NCBI GenBank assembly: GCA_041690635.1
Contig: JAWLGZ010000004.1
Location: 1 to 64,000, forward strand
Length of the DNA: 64,000 nt
Source: JAWLGZ01 sp041690635
Lineage (GTDB): Bacteria; Pseudomonadota; Gammaproteobacteria; Thiohalomonadales; Thiohalomonadaceae
Reading direction: 5' to 3'
The notes under the pieces are model-generated. The model did no database searches, was not told the DNA's origin, and saw nothing but the letters and a program-made list of their open reading frames with translations. Below are positions 50,314-60,172 of this stretch, one piece after another. A program made the translations under genes and the position numbers. Positions within the stretch are counted from its first letter, which is position 1, and every line of letters begins with the position of its first letter.

Positions 50314-51369
50314 TTAGGTCTTTGCTTCCTCGACCGGGAAGCCGTAGGGCAACGGTCGGAGTTCGAGTTGTGCGCCGTGTGCATTATGCAGGCTCAACTC
50401 CGCGTTTGCATCCGCCAGCGAGCGCTGGATCACCGCCAGCAGATCAGTGCCGCCCTCCGGCGCAGGGGCCGCCCGAACCACCTTGCCCGCCCCCTGGCCG
50501 CTCTCCGATTGCGGGCTGAACAGCTCGTCACCGGGGGCGGGTAGCGTCTCTGTCGCCACATGGGCCAGGTACATGCGCCGCTTGAGTGTGCCGAGATACT
50601 GCATCCGCGCCACCACCTCCTGACCTGGGTAGCACCCCTTCTTGAAACTCACACCGTCCACCACATGGAGGTTGACCATCTGCGGTACAAACGCCTCGAC
50701 AGTCCCCTCATAGACCTCCGGCAGTCCGGCGCGGATATCGAGCAGCGCCCAGGCATCGGCGCCGACCGGGCGGGCGATCGCTGCGAGCGTCTTCCAGATC
50801 GCCATCGCACGCTCCGGTTCCGCGTAGAGTTCGAAACGGGCGCTGCCGGGGATACGGATCACCGTGACCCCATCGGCCGTACGCACCCCATCCACCTCAC
50901 CCGGCAGGGCGCCGACCAACCCCTCGAGATGATGCTCGGCCCGCGACCCCGCCACGCCGAGACGGATCAGTTGGTCGTCAGCGCGGGTCAATTCGACCTT
51001 GGACATCAGGACGAACTTGCGTAGCCGTTCGAGGGTCGAATCGGCCAGTTCCGCCGGCAGTCGCAGATAGAGGCTGTCATCGCGGCTGAAGAGACGAAAC
51101 GCGGCAAGAATACGCCCCTTGGGGCTGCAATAGCTGTTGAGCTGGCTCCACTCGGGGCCGACGCGGCGCACGTCGTTGGTGGTTTGGTTCTGCAGAAAAT
51201 CCGCGGCGTCCGTTCCACCGGCGCGGATGAGGGCGTAGTGGCCCAAATCGGCCAGGATGTCGCCGGACATCGCGTTCAACTCATCCTGCGGGTGACCGAA
51301 GTGGTTCACCCGAACACCTCCGATGCTTGCCCCTGCTTGTTGCAGGAACTGCCGCCATTCGCTCATCAT
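50314..51369 (-). CDS. ygfZ: Folate-binding Fe-S assembly protein YgfZ
   Basis: 351 residues from ATG 51369 (followed by a second ATG). Signature KGCYPGQEVVARMQYLG with its essential cysteine, and N-terminal DFLQNQTTNDV. Tetrahydrofolate-dependent helper in Fe-S enzyme maturation. Lies divergently beside the sdh operon, whose SdhB needs Fe-S clusters. Shares its strand with the HDOD gene. Confidence 0.95.
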   Translation of the reverse strand: MMSEWRQFLQQAGASIGGVRVNHFGHPQDELNAMSGDILADLGHYALIRAGGTDAADFLQNQTTNDVRRVGPEWSQLNSYCSPKGRILAAFRLFSRDDSLYLRLPAELADSTLERLRKFVLMSKVELTRADDQLIRLGVAGSRAEHHLEGLVGALPGEVDGVRTADGVTVIRIPGSARFELYAEPERAMAIWKTLAAIARPVGADAWALLDIRAGLPEVYEGTVEAFVPQMVNLHVVDGVSFKKGCYPGQEVVARMQYLGTLKRRMYLAHVATETLPAPGDELFSPQSESGQGAGKVVRAAPAPEGGTDLLAVIQRSLADANAELSLHNAHGAQLELRPLPYGFPVEEAKT

Positions 51370-51471
51370 ATTCCCTTGACCTCACTCAAGTTCGTGCCAC
51401 CCATCATAGCGGATCAGGCTTTCGCTGATAATCCCTAGGGAATTGCTTAGTCTTTGCCTTCTCCCACATCC

Positions 51472-51849
51472 ATGCCGAACGTCCCACGCCGACCAGTCTT
51501 TCTCAACCTGCTGCGGATCCGGCTACCGGTGATGGGGGTGGTGTCGATTCTCCATCGGGTGAGCGGGGCCATGCTGTTCCTCGCGCTTCCCGTGTCGATC
51601 TGGCTGCTCGATACCTCGCTGCGGGACGCCGACGGCTTCCGGCAGGTCGCGGATCAACTCGGCGGTTCACTTCGATTCCTGTTGCCCTTCGTTGTCTGGG
51701 CGCTGGCGCACCACACCCTGGCCGGCGTTCGGGTGCTGCTCCTGGACATCGACCGCGGCGCTGAACTGGCCGCCGCACGGGGAAGCGCCCTGGCGGTTAT
51801 CGCAGGCGGTGCCACTGCCGCGCTTGCCGCCGCGGTGGCATTGCTGTGA
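51472..51849 (+). CDS. sdhC: Succinate dehydrogenase cytochrome b subunit SdhC
   Basis: 125 residues from ATG 51472 (no clear ribosome site; TTG 51454 is possible). Three membrane helices, heme-b histidine in WALAHHTLAGVR, quinone-site region SILHRVSGAML. Anchors SdhAB to the inner membrane. Overlaps sdhD (GTG in the stop). Confidence 0.94.
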   Translation: MPNVPRRPVFLNLLRIRLPVMGVVSILHRVSGAMLFLALPVSIWLLDTSLRDADGFRQVADQLGGSLRFLLPFVVWALAHHTLAGVRVLLLDIDRGAELAAARGSALAVIAGGATAALAAAVALL

Positions 51850-52187
51850 CCAGCTACCTGACGGGGCTTCCGGCCTGGTTTGTGCAGCGGCTGAGCGCGA
51901 TCTATCTGCTCGCCTACGGCCTGTTCGCCGGGGTGCTGATCGCAACAGCTGCACCGCTCGATTTCGATCGCTGGCACGAGCTGATGAGCCGGCCGACGGT
52001 GGCGGTCGCGACCGCACTCGCCTTCATCGCCCTGCTCCTGCACGGCTGGGTCGGTCTGCGGGACGTGGTGCTCGACTACGCTGGGAGGCACCCGGTCCTG
52101 CGGTTGGTGCTACTGTCGCTGCTCGGTTTCTGGCTGCTCGGGCTCTCGGTCTGGATGCTGCGCATCATCGTGGGGTTGCTGATATGA
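51846..52187 (+). CDS. sdhD: Succinate dehydrogenase membrane anchor SdhD
   Basis: 113 residues from GTG 51846. Three hydrophobic helices; ligand histidine in LLLHGWVGLRDVVLDY, the family signature. Second heme-b anchor. Overlaps sdhA by ATGA. Confidence 0.93.
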   Translation: MTSYLTGLPAWFVQRLSAIYLLAYGLFAGVLIATAAPLDFDRWHELMSRPTVAVATALAFIALLLHGWVGLRDVVLDYAGRHPVLRLVLLSLLGFWLLGLSVWMLRIIVGLLI

Positions 52188-53941
52188 GTTTGCGCCGACG
52201 CCGATTCGACGCGTTGGTCATCGGCGCCGGCGGTGGCGGCCTGCGGGCCGCATTGCAACTGGCGCGTGCCGAGGCCAATGTGGCGGTCGTCTCCAAGGTG
52301 TTCCCGACCCGTTCCCACACGGTGGCGGCGCAGGGCGGGATCAATGCTGCGTTGGCCAATGTGCTGCCCGACAACTGGCACTGGCACATGTACGACACGG
52401 TCAAGGGGAGCGACTACCTGGGCGATCAGGACGCCATTGAATACATGTGCCGGGCCGCCGCGCATCTTGTGATCGAGCTGGAGCACGCGGGCGTGCCGTT
52501 CTCCCGGCTGGAGAACGGCAGGATCTACCAGCGGCCGTTCGGCGGCCAGAGCCAGGAGTTTGGCGGTGCGCAGGCTGCGCGCACCTGTGCGGCGGCGGAC
52601 CGCACCGGCCACGCCATGCTGCATGCGCTCTACCAGCAGAACATCCGGGCGCGCACCCACTTTTTCGACGAGTTCTTCGCCATCGATCTCATCCGTGACG
52701 ATCAGGGGTTCATCCTCGGTGCGCTGGTGCTGGAGATCGAGACCGGCGAACCGCTGCTGCTGGAGGCGAAGACCACCCTGCTGGCCACTGGCGGCGCAGG
52801 TCAGCTGTTCCGCACCAATACCAACGCCCGTATCAACACCGGTGACGGCATGGCCATGGCGCTGCGCGCCGGCATTCCGCTGCAGGACATGGAGTTTTTT
52901 CAGTTCCACCCCACCGGCATCGCCGGCAAGGGGATGCTGATCAGCGAGGGAACACGGGGGGAGGGCGGTTTCCTGGTGAACAGCGCGGGCGAGCGGTTCA
53001 TGGAGCGCTACGCCCCCAACGCCCGCGACCTCGCCAGCCGCGACGTGGTGAGCCGCGCCATCGCCGTCGAGGTGCGCGAAGGGCGCGGCTGCGGCCCCAA
53101 TCGCGACCATGTGCTGTTGAAGCTGGAACATCTCGGCGAGGCGGTGATCGCCAAGCGGCTGCCGGCCATACGCGATCTGGCCCGCACCTTCCTGGGCATC
53201 GATCCGGTTCAGGCGCCGATCCCGGTGTTCCCCACCGCCCACTACACTATGGGCGGCATTCCCACCGATCGCCACGGCCGCGTGGTGGCGCCGGTGCGCG
53301 AGGGGGAGGAGCCGATTCCGGGGCTTTACGCAGTGGGGGAGTGCGCCTGCGTCTCGGTCCACGGCGCCAATCGGCTGGGCGGCAACTCGCTGCTGGATAT
53401 CGTCGTCTTCGGCCGCGCGGCCGGGAACCACATCATTGAGTATCTGGCGGAAAACCGAACCCACCGGCCGTTGTCGGAATCGGGGGTGGAGGCCGCGATG
53501 GCGCGGCTCGCCCGCTGGGAGCGCCGCTCGGGCAGCGAATCGGTGGAGGAGCTGCGGCAGGAGCTGCAGAGCGCCATGGAGCACTACTGCGGCGTGTTCC
53601 GATCCGAGGAGGTGCTGCGGGAGGGGCTGAAGGCGATTGTGGCGATCCGGACACGGCTGGAGGAGGCGGTGCTGCGGGATCACTCCCGCATCTTCAATAC
53701 CGCCCGGATCCAGGCGCTGGAGCTCGAGAACCTGGTCGAACTGGCGGGGGCGACCGTCAGCTCCGCCCTGGCGCGGCAGGAGAGCCGCGGTGCGCACAGC
53801 CGCATCGACTACCCGGAGCGGGATGACCGCCACTGGCTGCGCCACACCCTCTATTTCCGCGACGGACGCCTGGAGTACAAACCGGTGCGGACCCGGCCGT
53901 TGACGGTGGAGAGCTTCCCGCCCAAGCCGAGGACCTACTGA
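52184..53941 (+). CDS. sdhA: Succinate dehydrogenase flavoprotein subunit SdhA
   Basis: 585 residues from ATG 52184. FAD-binding VIGAGGGGLRAALQLA, covalent-FAD histidine in RSHTVAAQGGINAA, substrate site HPTGIAGKGMLISEG and HYTMGGIPTD, plus R in GANRLGGNSLLDIVVFGRAAG. An open frame running upstream through sdhC and sdhD is rejected by the overlap and family length. Confidence 0.97.
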   Translation: MSLRRRRFDALVIGAGGGGLRAALQLARAEANVAVVSKVFPTRSHTVAAQGGINAALANVLPDNWHWHMYDTVKGSDYLGDQDAIEYMCRAAAHLVIELEHAGVPFSRLENGRIYQRPFGGQSQEFGGAQAARTCAAADRTGHAMLHALYQQNIRARTHFFDEFFAIDLIRDDQGFILGALVLEIETGEPLLLEAKTTLLATGGAGQLFRTNTNARINTGDGMAMALRAGIPLQDMEFFQFHPTGIAGKGMLISEGTRGEGGFLVNSAGERFMERYAPNARDLASRDVVSRAIAVEVREGRGCGPNRDHVLLKLEHLGEAVIAKRLPAIRDLARTFLGIDPVQAPIPVFPTAHYTMGGIPTDRHGRVVAPVREGEEPIPGLYAVGECACVSVHGANRLGGNSLLDIVVFGRAAGNHIIEYLAENRTHRPLSESGVEAAMARLARWERRSGSESVEELRQELQSAMEHYCGVFRSEEVLREGLKAIVAIRTRLEEAVLRDHSRIFNTARIQALELENLVELAGATVSSALARQESRGAHSRIDYPERDDRHWLRHTLYFRDGRLEYKPVRTRPLTVESFPPKPRTY

Positions 53942-53999
53942 TGGGCGAGGAGACGGCGGATATGAGCGTTCACTGTTCCTTTTCGATTCAATCAGATAA

Positions 54000-54698
54000 A
54001 TGAAATTCCTCATCTATCGCTATAACCCGGAGAGCGACGCCGCGCCCCGCATGCAGGCGTATGAGCTGGAACGTGTCACGCCCGGGATGATGCTGCGCGA
54101 GGCGTTACTGGCCATCAAGGCGGAGCAGGATGAGACGCTCACCTTCCGTCACTCCTGCGGTGAGGGGGTGTGCGGTTCGGACGGGATGAACATCAACGGT
54201 CGTAACGGACTGGCCTGCATCACCCCGCTCGCGGAGCTGTCCGAGCCGGTGGCGGTGCGGCCGCTGCCGGGCCTGCCGGTCATCCGCGATCTGGTGGTGG
54301 ACATGGGGCAGTTTTTCCTCCACTACCGCGCCATCCGTCCCTGGCTGACGGTGCACGATCCGGAGCCGGAGGTGGAGTTTCTGCAGTCTCCGGAGGAGCG
54401 GGACCGGCTCGACGGGCTCTACGAATGCATCCTCTGCGGCTGCTGCAGCACCGCCTGCCCCTCCTTCTGGTGGAACCCGGACAAGTTCCGCGGACCGGCG
54501 GCCCTGCTCCAGGCGTGGCGCTTCCTGGCCGACTCACGCGATCAGGAGAGCGGCACCCGCCTGGCGGAACTGGAAGGTCCCTACCGGCTGTTTCGCTGTC
54601 ACTCCATCATGAGCTGTGTCGATGCCTGCCCCAAAGGGCTCAACCCCACGCGGGCGATCGGACACATCCGGCAACTCATGTTGCGGCGCGGCACATGA
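54000..54698 (+). CDS. sdhB: Succinate dehydrogenase iron-sulfur subunit SdhB
   Basis: 232 residues, 58 bases after sdhA. [2Fe-2S] ligands in SCGEGVCGSDGM and NGLAC; [4Fe-4S]/[3Fe-4S] ligands in CILCGCCSTACP and CHSIMSCVDACPKGLNP. Passes electrons from FAD to quinone. ATGA overlap with sdhE. Confidence 0.97.
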   Translation: MKFLIYRYNPESDAAPRMQAYELERVTPGMMLREALLAIKAEQDETLTFRHSCGEGVCGSDGMNINGRNGLACITPLAELSEPVAVRPLPGLPVIRDLVVDMGQFFLHYRAIRPWLTVHDPEPEVEFLQSPEERDRLDGLYECILCGCCSTACPSFWWNPDKFRGPAALLQAWRFLADSRDQESGTRLAELEGPYRLFRCHSIMSCVDACPKGLNPTRAIGHIRQLMLRRGT

Positions 54699-54946
54699 CC
54701 GGGTGCATACAGATGTTCCGGATGGAGTGGCGCTGCCGCCGGGGTATGCTGGAGCTGGATCTTCTGCTGGACGGTTGGTTGCAAACCGGCTGGTCCGCCA
54801 GCGGAGAACGGGAGCGGGCCGCCTTCGAGCGCCTGCTTGACCAGCCGGATCAGGTGCTTTTTGATCTCTTCTTCGGCCACGGTACGGCGGAGGACCCGGA
54901 GTTTGGCGCCCTCATCGACAAGATCCGTGCAGCCGCTGCGGCTTGA
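54695..54946 (+). CDS. sdhE: FAD assembly factor SdhE
   Basis: 83 residues from ATG 54695. The signature RRGMLELDLLL (RGxxE) that promotes flavinylation of SdhA is present, followed by DQPDQVLFDLFFGHG-type helices. Completes the sdhCDAB-E order. Confidence 0.95.
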   Translation: MTGCIQMFRMEWRCRRGMLELDLLLDGWLQTGWSASGERERAAFERLLDQPDQVLFDLFFGHGTAEDPEFGALIDKIRAAAAA

Positions 54947-55346
54947 GCCGGGTCCGCCGCGACTGCCAATGGCGGTTCTGCTGGCGGGCCACGCCGGCGC
55001 ACTGCTTTTGCTGTCCACGTTGCCGCTGCCCATCCCGGCGCTGCTCGGGCTGGCCCTCCTGATCGGCTGGAGCGGGTGGCGAACCGTTGCGCGACTGGCG
55101 GGTCGGGATCGGCTCTCCACGCTGATCTGGCATGCTGACGGCCGGTGGGAGACGGCAGCGGGTGAGTCGCTGAAACTGATTCCGCCCCCCTTTGTGAGCG
55201 TTCCGCTCATCATCCTCAACTTTGCCGACACCGGTGGACGGAGAAGGAGCCTGCTGTTGACCGCTGGCACTGTGGGGCGAGCGCCGCTGCGCCGCCTGCG
55301 GGTGCGCCTGCGTACCGCGGCAGAGGCGGACGACACAGGGCGATGA
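54927..55346 (+). CDS. ygfX: YgfX/CptA-family membrane protein
   Basis: 139 residues from GTG 54927 (MQPLRLEPGPPRLP), overlapping sdhE by 20 bases. Two membrane helices at about 15-55 followed by a beta-rich cytoplasmic part (ADGRWETAAGESLKL). In E. coli ygfX partners with sdhE (ygfY); a proposed toxin role is disputed. ATG 54969 would remove the conserved PLRLEP start. Confidence 0.82.
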   Translation: MQPLRLEPGPPRLPMAVLLAGHAGALLLLSTLPLPIPALLGLALLIGWSGWRTVARLAGRDRLSTLIWHADGRWETAAGESLKLIPPPFVSVPLIILNFADTGGRRRSLLLTAGTVGRAPLRRLRVRLRTAAEADDTGR

Positions 55347-57937
55347 AACGATTTCTCGCTGCACTGCTGCTGACCCTTGTCGGGCTGCTCGCTGCCGGCT
55401 GGCTGCTGTTGCCTTCGCTGCTGGAACGGCAGGTGATCGGGCAGCTGTCCGCCCGCGGAATTCAGGTGGAGGCGATAACCCTGCGGCTCCCCGGGTGGGG
55501 CCGGCTGGAGGTGCCCCGGCTCATCCTTGGCTACCGGCAGGAGGGGGTCGAGTCACGGGCGGAAACCGGCGACATCGTGCTGGAGTACAGCCTCGCCTCG
55601 CTGGTGGCGAGGCGGGCCGAGCGGCTCTCCATTCCCCGCCTCAGGCTCGAAAGGGATGGCGCCCCCGCAGCGGGAGACGGCAAGGGTGGTAAGGCGTTCA
55701 CGCCGCTGCTAATCGGCGAACTGCTTGGGGATCTCCCCACCGATTCGGTCGTCGTCGACCAGTTCGATGCGCGGTGGCGATGGGGCGAAAGCCTGCTCAC
55801 GGCGGCCGGCAGCCTCACCCTGCACCCACGGCGTGGGGAAGGGGTGCTTGAGGCGCTGGTAGCGGCACCGGATCTCGATGCCCCGGTACAGGTGACTTTG
55901 CGCATGGCGCGCGAGGGGGCGTTCCGGCTGCAGGTCGGCGACGGGGCGGTCGATCTGGTCGGCCGATTCGGCGATCGACAGACTCGTGCCGGCACCGGCC
56001 GGCTCGACCTCCGAATCGATCGGTTACCGTCGCTGCTGACGGCGATACTGCCTGGGACCATGCTGCCGGGCGGGATCGAGGGAGAGGTGGGAATCGATTG
56101 GTCGGAGGAGGAGACAGACCCGGGAGCGGAGGCGTTGGCCGGGCGTTTTCGGCTTGCGGGAAAGGTGCGGGCCGTGGAGGGGACGATTGGGACGGAGGCG
56201 GACCTGTCCGGCCGGTTCCTGTTCGATAGCGGGGGCTTGGCTCTTCACCTGTCCGACGACAGCCGACTGGACGCACACCGACGCGTCGCGGAGACGCATG
56301 TTGCGGCCCAGCTGGCACCTGCGGGTGTTTCGATCACCTGGCTGTGGGGAGATGGGCCGGGAGAGGTCGTCTCGACCGGCACGCTCATTGCCCACGTGAA
56401 TGGCGAGTACATGGGCTCCGCTATCGATGGCGAGCTGCGAATGAGCGCATTTCAGGGCAGCCTGGAGGAGAAGGTCTGGCAAACGGCATACGGTGTGCGA
56501 GCTGAGGTGGGGGCGCCAGGTGCCATCGGTGCACGGCTGCAGATGGAGGGCACGGTGGTCAGGGGCGGCGGGACTACGCGGGTCATCGCCCGGAGCGGGA
56601 GCACCGTTTGGCTGCCGGAGCATCCCGCGAGTGGGCTTCCCAAAGTGGACCTGCAGCTTTCTCGTGAGGCCCTGCTGCGGGTGGAGGAGGACGGTACCTG
56701 GGTTCTCGACCAGACCCGAATAGAGGGCAAGCCGCATGGGCCGTTCCAGGGCCACATCTCTCTACGCCGGCTGACCGCGGAGGTGGGCGCCACGGGTGAC
56801 GGTGGCGAGGCGCGCGTGGAGGTACGCGCCGATCTGCATGACGTGACCGGCCCGGGTGAGTGGCGCATTCCGCTGACGGAAACGGCAGGGCAACTGATGA
56901 TTTCCGGAGGGGAGATAAACGGTGACGTGACAATGGAGTCAGCCAGCCTGCTCAGCGGCCACGGCCGATTTCGGCACGCGTGGGGTGCGGGTGCCGGGAC
57001 CGCCGACTTTTCCTTCGAAACCCCCTGGCTTGAAGCGAGCGGCAAGGGGGCGGTGAGTCGCCGACTGAATCTGAAGAGTTCCCCGTTCGATCTGGACACG
57101 GGCCGGCTGGAGGTCCAGGGGGAGGTGAACTGGACCGGGGGCGCGGTGAGTCCCAAGATGCTCGTCCGTGCGCGGGGACTTGGTGGAAGCTGGCAGACAC
57201 TTCGGTTCGAGGGGGGCGAGGCGACGGTGCCGCTGTTCCGGACCAACGGCTGGTATACGGCGGGACACGCATCGGTCCGGATCGGTCGCCTTGACGCCGG
57301 GGCGGTTCTCGAGGAGATTAGCCTGGACGCGAAGCTCTCGCTGCCCGACGAGCACGCCCCGCGCCTGGTACTCCGTGGGGTGGAGGCGAAGCTGCTGGGC
57401 GGCAGCGCCCGTAGCGAGGTGGTGGATCTGGATTTTGCACGGGAGCGCCATCTGTTCTCGGTGGAGGTGGAGCGGATTGAACTGGCCCGGTTGCTCCGGC
57501 TGGAGCAACAGGAGGGCATCGAGGGAACGGGCGTCCTGGAAGGGACGCTGCCGATGGAGATCAACCCCGAGGGGTTGCGCATTACGGGGCAGTTGCGGGC
57601 TCGCGACCCCGGAGGGCGGATCCGGTATCACCCTGGCGAGGGTGCATTGCGGGCGGCGGCGTCCAGTGCGAACATTGAACTGGCCCTCAGGGCACTGTCC
57701 GACTACCGCTACCATCTGCTGGTGGCAGATGTGGACTACCGGCCCGGCGGCCAGCTATCGTTGCGTCTTACGCTGCAGGGCAGGAACCCGGAACTGAACA
57801 GCGGCCAGCCGATCAACCTCAACGTCACCGTTGAGGAGAACGTTCCGGCGCTGTTGCGTAGCCTGCGAATGGCTGATGACCTCTCGGACGCCATCGGACG
57901 GCGGGTCCAGGAAAATGCCAAAGGCGTGAACCAGTAA
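55343..57937 (+). CDS. ydbH: YdbH-type AsmA-like lipid transport protein
   Basis: 864 residues, ATGA overlap with ygfX. One N-terminal membrane helix (RFLAALLLTLVGLLAAGWLL), then a long beta-rich periplasmic body and the YdbH C-terminal domain (YRPGGQLSLRLTLQGRNPEL, GQPINLNVTVEENVPALLRS). With YhdP and TamB, YdbH moves phospholipids to the outer membrane in E. coli. ynbE and ydbL follow in the known order. Confidence 0.9.
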   Translation: MKRFLAALLLTLVGLLAAGWLLLPSLLERQVIGQLSARGIQVEAITLRLPGWGRLEVPRLILGYRQEGVESRAETGDIVLEYSLASLVARRAERLSIPRLRLERDGAPAAGDGKGGKAFTPLLIGELLGDLPTDSVVVDQFDARWRWGESLLTAAGSLTLHPRRGEGVLEALVAAPDLDAPVQVTLRMAREGAFRLQVGDGAVDLVGRFGDRQTRAGTGRLDLRIDRLPSLLTAILPGTMLPGGIEGEVGIDWSEEETDPGAEALAGRFRLAGKVRAVEGTIGTEADLSGRFLFDSGGLALHLSDDSRLDAHRRVAETHVAAQLAPAGVSITWLWGDGPGEVVSTGTLIAHVNGEYMGSAIDGELRMSAFQGSLEEKVWQTAYGVRAEVGAPGAIGARLQMEGTVVRGGGTTRVIARSGSTVWLPEHPASGLPKVDLQLSREALLRVEEDGTWVLDQTRIEGKPHGPFQGHISLRRLTAEVGATGDGGEARVEVRADLHDVTGPGEWRIPLTETAGQLMISGGEINGDVTMESASLLSGHGRFRHAWGAGAGTADFSFETPWLEASGKGAVSRRLNLKSSPFDLDTGRLEVQGEVNWTGGAVSPKMLVRARGLGGSWQTLRFEGGEATVPLFRTNGWYTAGHASVRIGRLDAGAVLEEISLDAKLSLPDEHAPRLVLRGVEAKLLGGSARSEVVDLDFARERHLFSVEVERIELARLLRLEQQEGIEGTGVLEGTLPMEINPEGLRITGQLRARDPGGRIRYHPGEGALRAAASSANIELALRALSDYRYHLLVADVDYRPGGQLSLRLTLQGRNPELNSGQPINLNVTVEENVPALLRSLRMADDLSDAIGRRVQENAKGVNQ

Positions 57938-58003
57938 CGTTCAAGGGGATACACCGGTGATAGGGTTAATTTCGGAAAAAGCCGTAATTATCAGGGGAAG
58001 GAG

Positions 58004-58201
58004 ATGAACACCTCTCTCAAGCTCGTGATGACCGCATTGGCGGCCGCGACCCTGGCCACCGCCTGTACCCCAACCGTCAAGGTGGCGGTTCCCGATGAGC
58101 CGATCACCATTAATCTCAACGTGAAGATTGAGCACGAGATCCGTGTCAAGGTCGAGCGGGATCTCGAAGATATGTTCAAGTCCGAAAAAGGGCTGTTCTG
58201 A
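58004..58201 (+). CDS. ynbE: YnbE-family lipoprotein
   Basis: 65 residues; GGAAGGAG immediately before ATG. Lipobox ATLATAC (Cys about residue 21), then PTVKVAVPDEPITINLNVKI and an acidic tail. It pairs with the C-terminus of YdbH in the outer membrane by known operon logic. Confidence 0.9.
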   Translation: MNTSLKLVMTALAAATLATACTPTVKVAVPDEPITINLNVKIEHEIRVKVERDLEDMFKSEKGLF

Positions 58202-58222
58202 ACCGGTTGGAAAGGGCGTTTG

Positions 58223-58558
58223 ATGGCGAGAAAAATGGGGAGAATGCTGGCAGGCCTGCTGCTTGCTGCGGTGGTCGTGTCACCGGCCTGGGCGCTGGAC
58301 CTGGACGAGGCGAAGTCCCGGGGTCTGGTGGGCGAAATGGCTTCCGGCTATTTGGGCGCGGTGGATACCCGCTCTGTCGAGGTGCGCGCCCTGGTGGAAC
58401 AGGTCAATCGGCACCGGGAGGCACGCTATCGGGAGATCGCCGCCCGCAACGGCACCAGTGTGGAGGCCGTCGAGCAGCTTGCCGGCAAAAAGGCCATTGA
58501 ACTGACCCAGTCAGGTCACTACATTCAGCGCCCGTCCGGAGCCTGGGCGCGGAAATAG
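58223..58558 (+). CDS. ydbL: YdbL-family (DUF1318) periplasmic protein
   Basis: 111 residues from ATG 58223 (TTG just upstream is possible). Signal peptide to about residue 24 (VVVSPAWALDL), then DEAKSRGLVGEMASGYLG and YREIAARNGTSVEAVEQLAG. A YdbH/YnbE chaperone-like partner. The stop abuts the stop of nadB with no bases between. Confidence 0.9.
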   Translation: MARKMGRMLAGLLLAAVVVSPAWALDLDEAKSRGLVGEMASGYLGAVDTRSVEVRALVEQVNRHREARYREIAARNGTSVEAVEQLAGKKAIELTQSGHYIQRPSGAWARK

Positions 58559-60172
58559 TCAGCCGGCGAGGTTCGGCGGGACCAGAACAGTGTTGCGGGG
58601 CGGGTCCGCCTCGTCCCGTTCCGGGTAGTCCAAGGTGTAGTGCAGACCCCGGCTCTCCCGGCGCTGCATGGCAGAGCGGATGATCAGATCCGCCACCTGT
58701 ACCAGGTTACGCAACTCCAGCAGGTCGTTGGTCACGCGGAAGTTGCCGTAATACTCGGCAATCTCCCCGCTCAGCAGGTCCACCCGCCGTTTGGCCCGCT
58801 CCAGGCGTTTGTCGGTGCGGACGATCCCGACGTAGTCCCACATGAACCTGCGCAGCTCCTGCCAGTTGTGGCTCACCACCACCTCTTCGTCCGAATCGGT
58901 CACCCGGCTTTCGTCCCAGGGCGGCAATCCATGCCGCGGTTCGGCGGTGGGCAGGGCTGCACGGATGTGATTGGCGGCGGAGTGGGCGAAGACCAGGCAC
59001 TCCAGCAGTGAGTTGCTGGCCATGCGGTTGGCGCCGTGGAGGCCGGTGAAGGAGGTTTCGCCCACCGCATAAAGCCCCTCCAGGTCGGTGCGCCCGTCGA
59101 GATCCACCATGACCCCGCCGCAGGTGTAGTGGGCGGCGGGAACCACCGGCAGCGGCTCCCGGGTCATATCGAAGCCGTACTCCAGGCAGCGGCTGTAGAT
59201 GGTCGGAAAGTGGCTGCGGATAAACTCCGCAGGCTTGTGGCTGATATCCAGGTAGAGGCAGGCGGCGCCCAGCCGCTTCATCTCGTGGTCGATGGCCCGC
59301 GCCACCACGTCACGGGGCGCCAGCTCCGCCTTCGGGTGGAAGCGGGGCATGAACCGGCTGCCGTCCGGCAGCCGCAACACCCCCCCTTCGCCCCGCACCG
59401 CCTCGGTGATCAGGAACGATTTCGCCTTCGGGTGAAACAGGCAGGTGGGGTGGAACTGGTTGAACTCCATGTTGGCCACCCGGCAGCCGGCGCGCCAGCC
59501 CATGGCGATGCCGTCGCCGGTGGAGAGGTCCGGATTGCTGGTGTAGAGGTAGACCTTGCTCGCGCCGCCGCTGGCCAGCACGGTAAACGGGGCGGAGAAC
59601 ACCTCCACCCGTCCCAGATGGCGGTTCAGGACATAGGCGCCGAGACAGCGGTTGGCGCTGTCGCCCAGCTTGGCCGAGGTGATCAGGTCGATGGCGATGC
59701 GCCGATCGAGGAGGGTGATATTCGGGTGTGCGGCAGCCCGGGAGAGCAGCGTCTCCTCGATGGCACGGCCGGTGGCATCGGCCGCATGGATGATGCGCCG
59801 ATGGCTGTGCCCCCCCTCCCGTGTCAGGTGGTACTCCTCCTCGGAGCCCTCCCTGAAGGTGAACGGCACCCCAAGTGTGATCAGGCGGTCGATCGCCTCC
59901 CGGCTATGCTCAACCGTGAAGCGAACCACCTCCGGGTCGCACAGCCCCGCACCGGCCTCCAGCGTATCCCGCACATGGGAGTCGATGGAGTCCTTCGCAT
60001 CGAGCACCGCTGCCACCCCGCCCTGGGCGTGGAGGGTGGAACCCTCCGCCTGCGGCCCCTTAGAAAGTACGGTGACCCGTGCCGCATCGGCCAGGTGAAG
60101 CGCGAGACTGAGCCCCGCCGCACCGCTGCCGATAACCAGCACATCCGTCTCATGGAAAAGAGGTGACGTCAT
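58559..60172 (-). CDS. nadB: L-aspartate oxidase
   Basis: 537 residues from ATG 60172. FAD-binding VLVIGSGAAGLSLALHLA, LHAQGGVAAVLDAKDS, HPTCLF and HYTCGGVMVDLDG motifs, GANRMASNSLLECLVFAHSAA. First step of NAD synthesis (aspartate to iminoaspartate). An upstream open frame of 46 codons is rejected for lack of similarity. No nadA or nadC nearby; faces rpoE divergently. Confidence 0.96.
   Translation of the reverse strand: MTSPLFHETDVLVIGSGAAGLSLALHLADAARVTVLSKGPQAEGSTLHAQGGVAAVLDAKDSIDSHVRDTLEAGAGLCDPEVVRFTVEHSREAIDRLITLGVPFTFREGSEEEYHLTREGGHSHRRIIHAADATGRAIEETLLSRAAAHPNITLLDRRIAIDLITSAKLGDSANRCLGAYVLNRHLGRVEVFSAPFTVLASGGASKVYLYTSNPDLSTGDGIAMGWRAGCRVANMEFNQFHPTCLFHPKAKSFLITEAVRGEGGVLRLPDGSRFMPRFHPKAELAPRDVVARAIDHEMKRLGAACLYLDISHKPAEFIRSHFPTIYSRCLEYGFDMTREPLPVVPAAHYTCGGVMVDLDGRTDLEGLYAVGETSFTGLHGANRMASNSLLECLVFAHSAANHIRAALPTAEPRHGLPPWDESRVTDSDEEVVVSHNWQELRRFMWDYVGIVRTDKRLERAKRRVDLLSGEIAEYYGNFRVTNDLLELRNLVQVADLIIRSAMQRRESRGLHYTLDYPERDEADPPRNTVLVPPNLAG

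Noticed and set aside
51692..52183. N-terminal extension of sdhA
   Set aside because: Out-of-frame reading of sdhC and sdhD; family length and ATGA overlap favour 52184.
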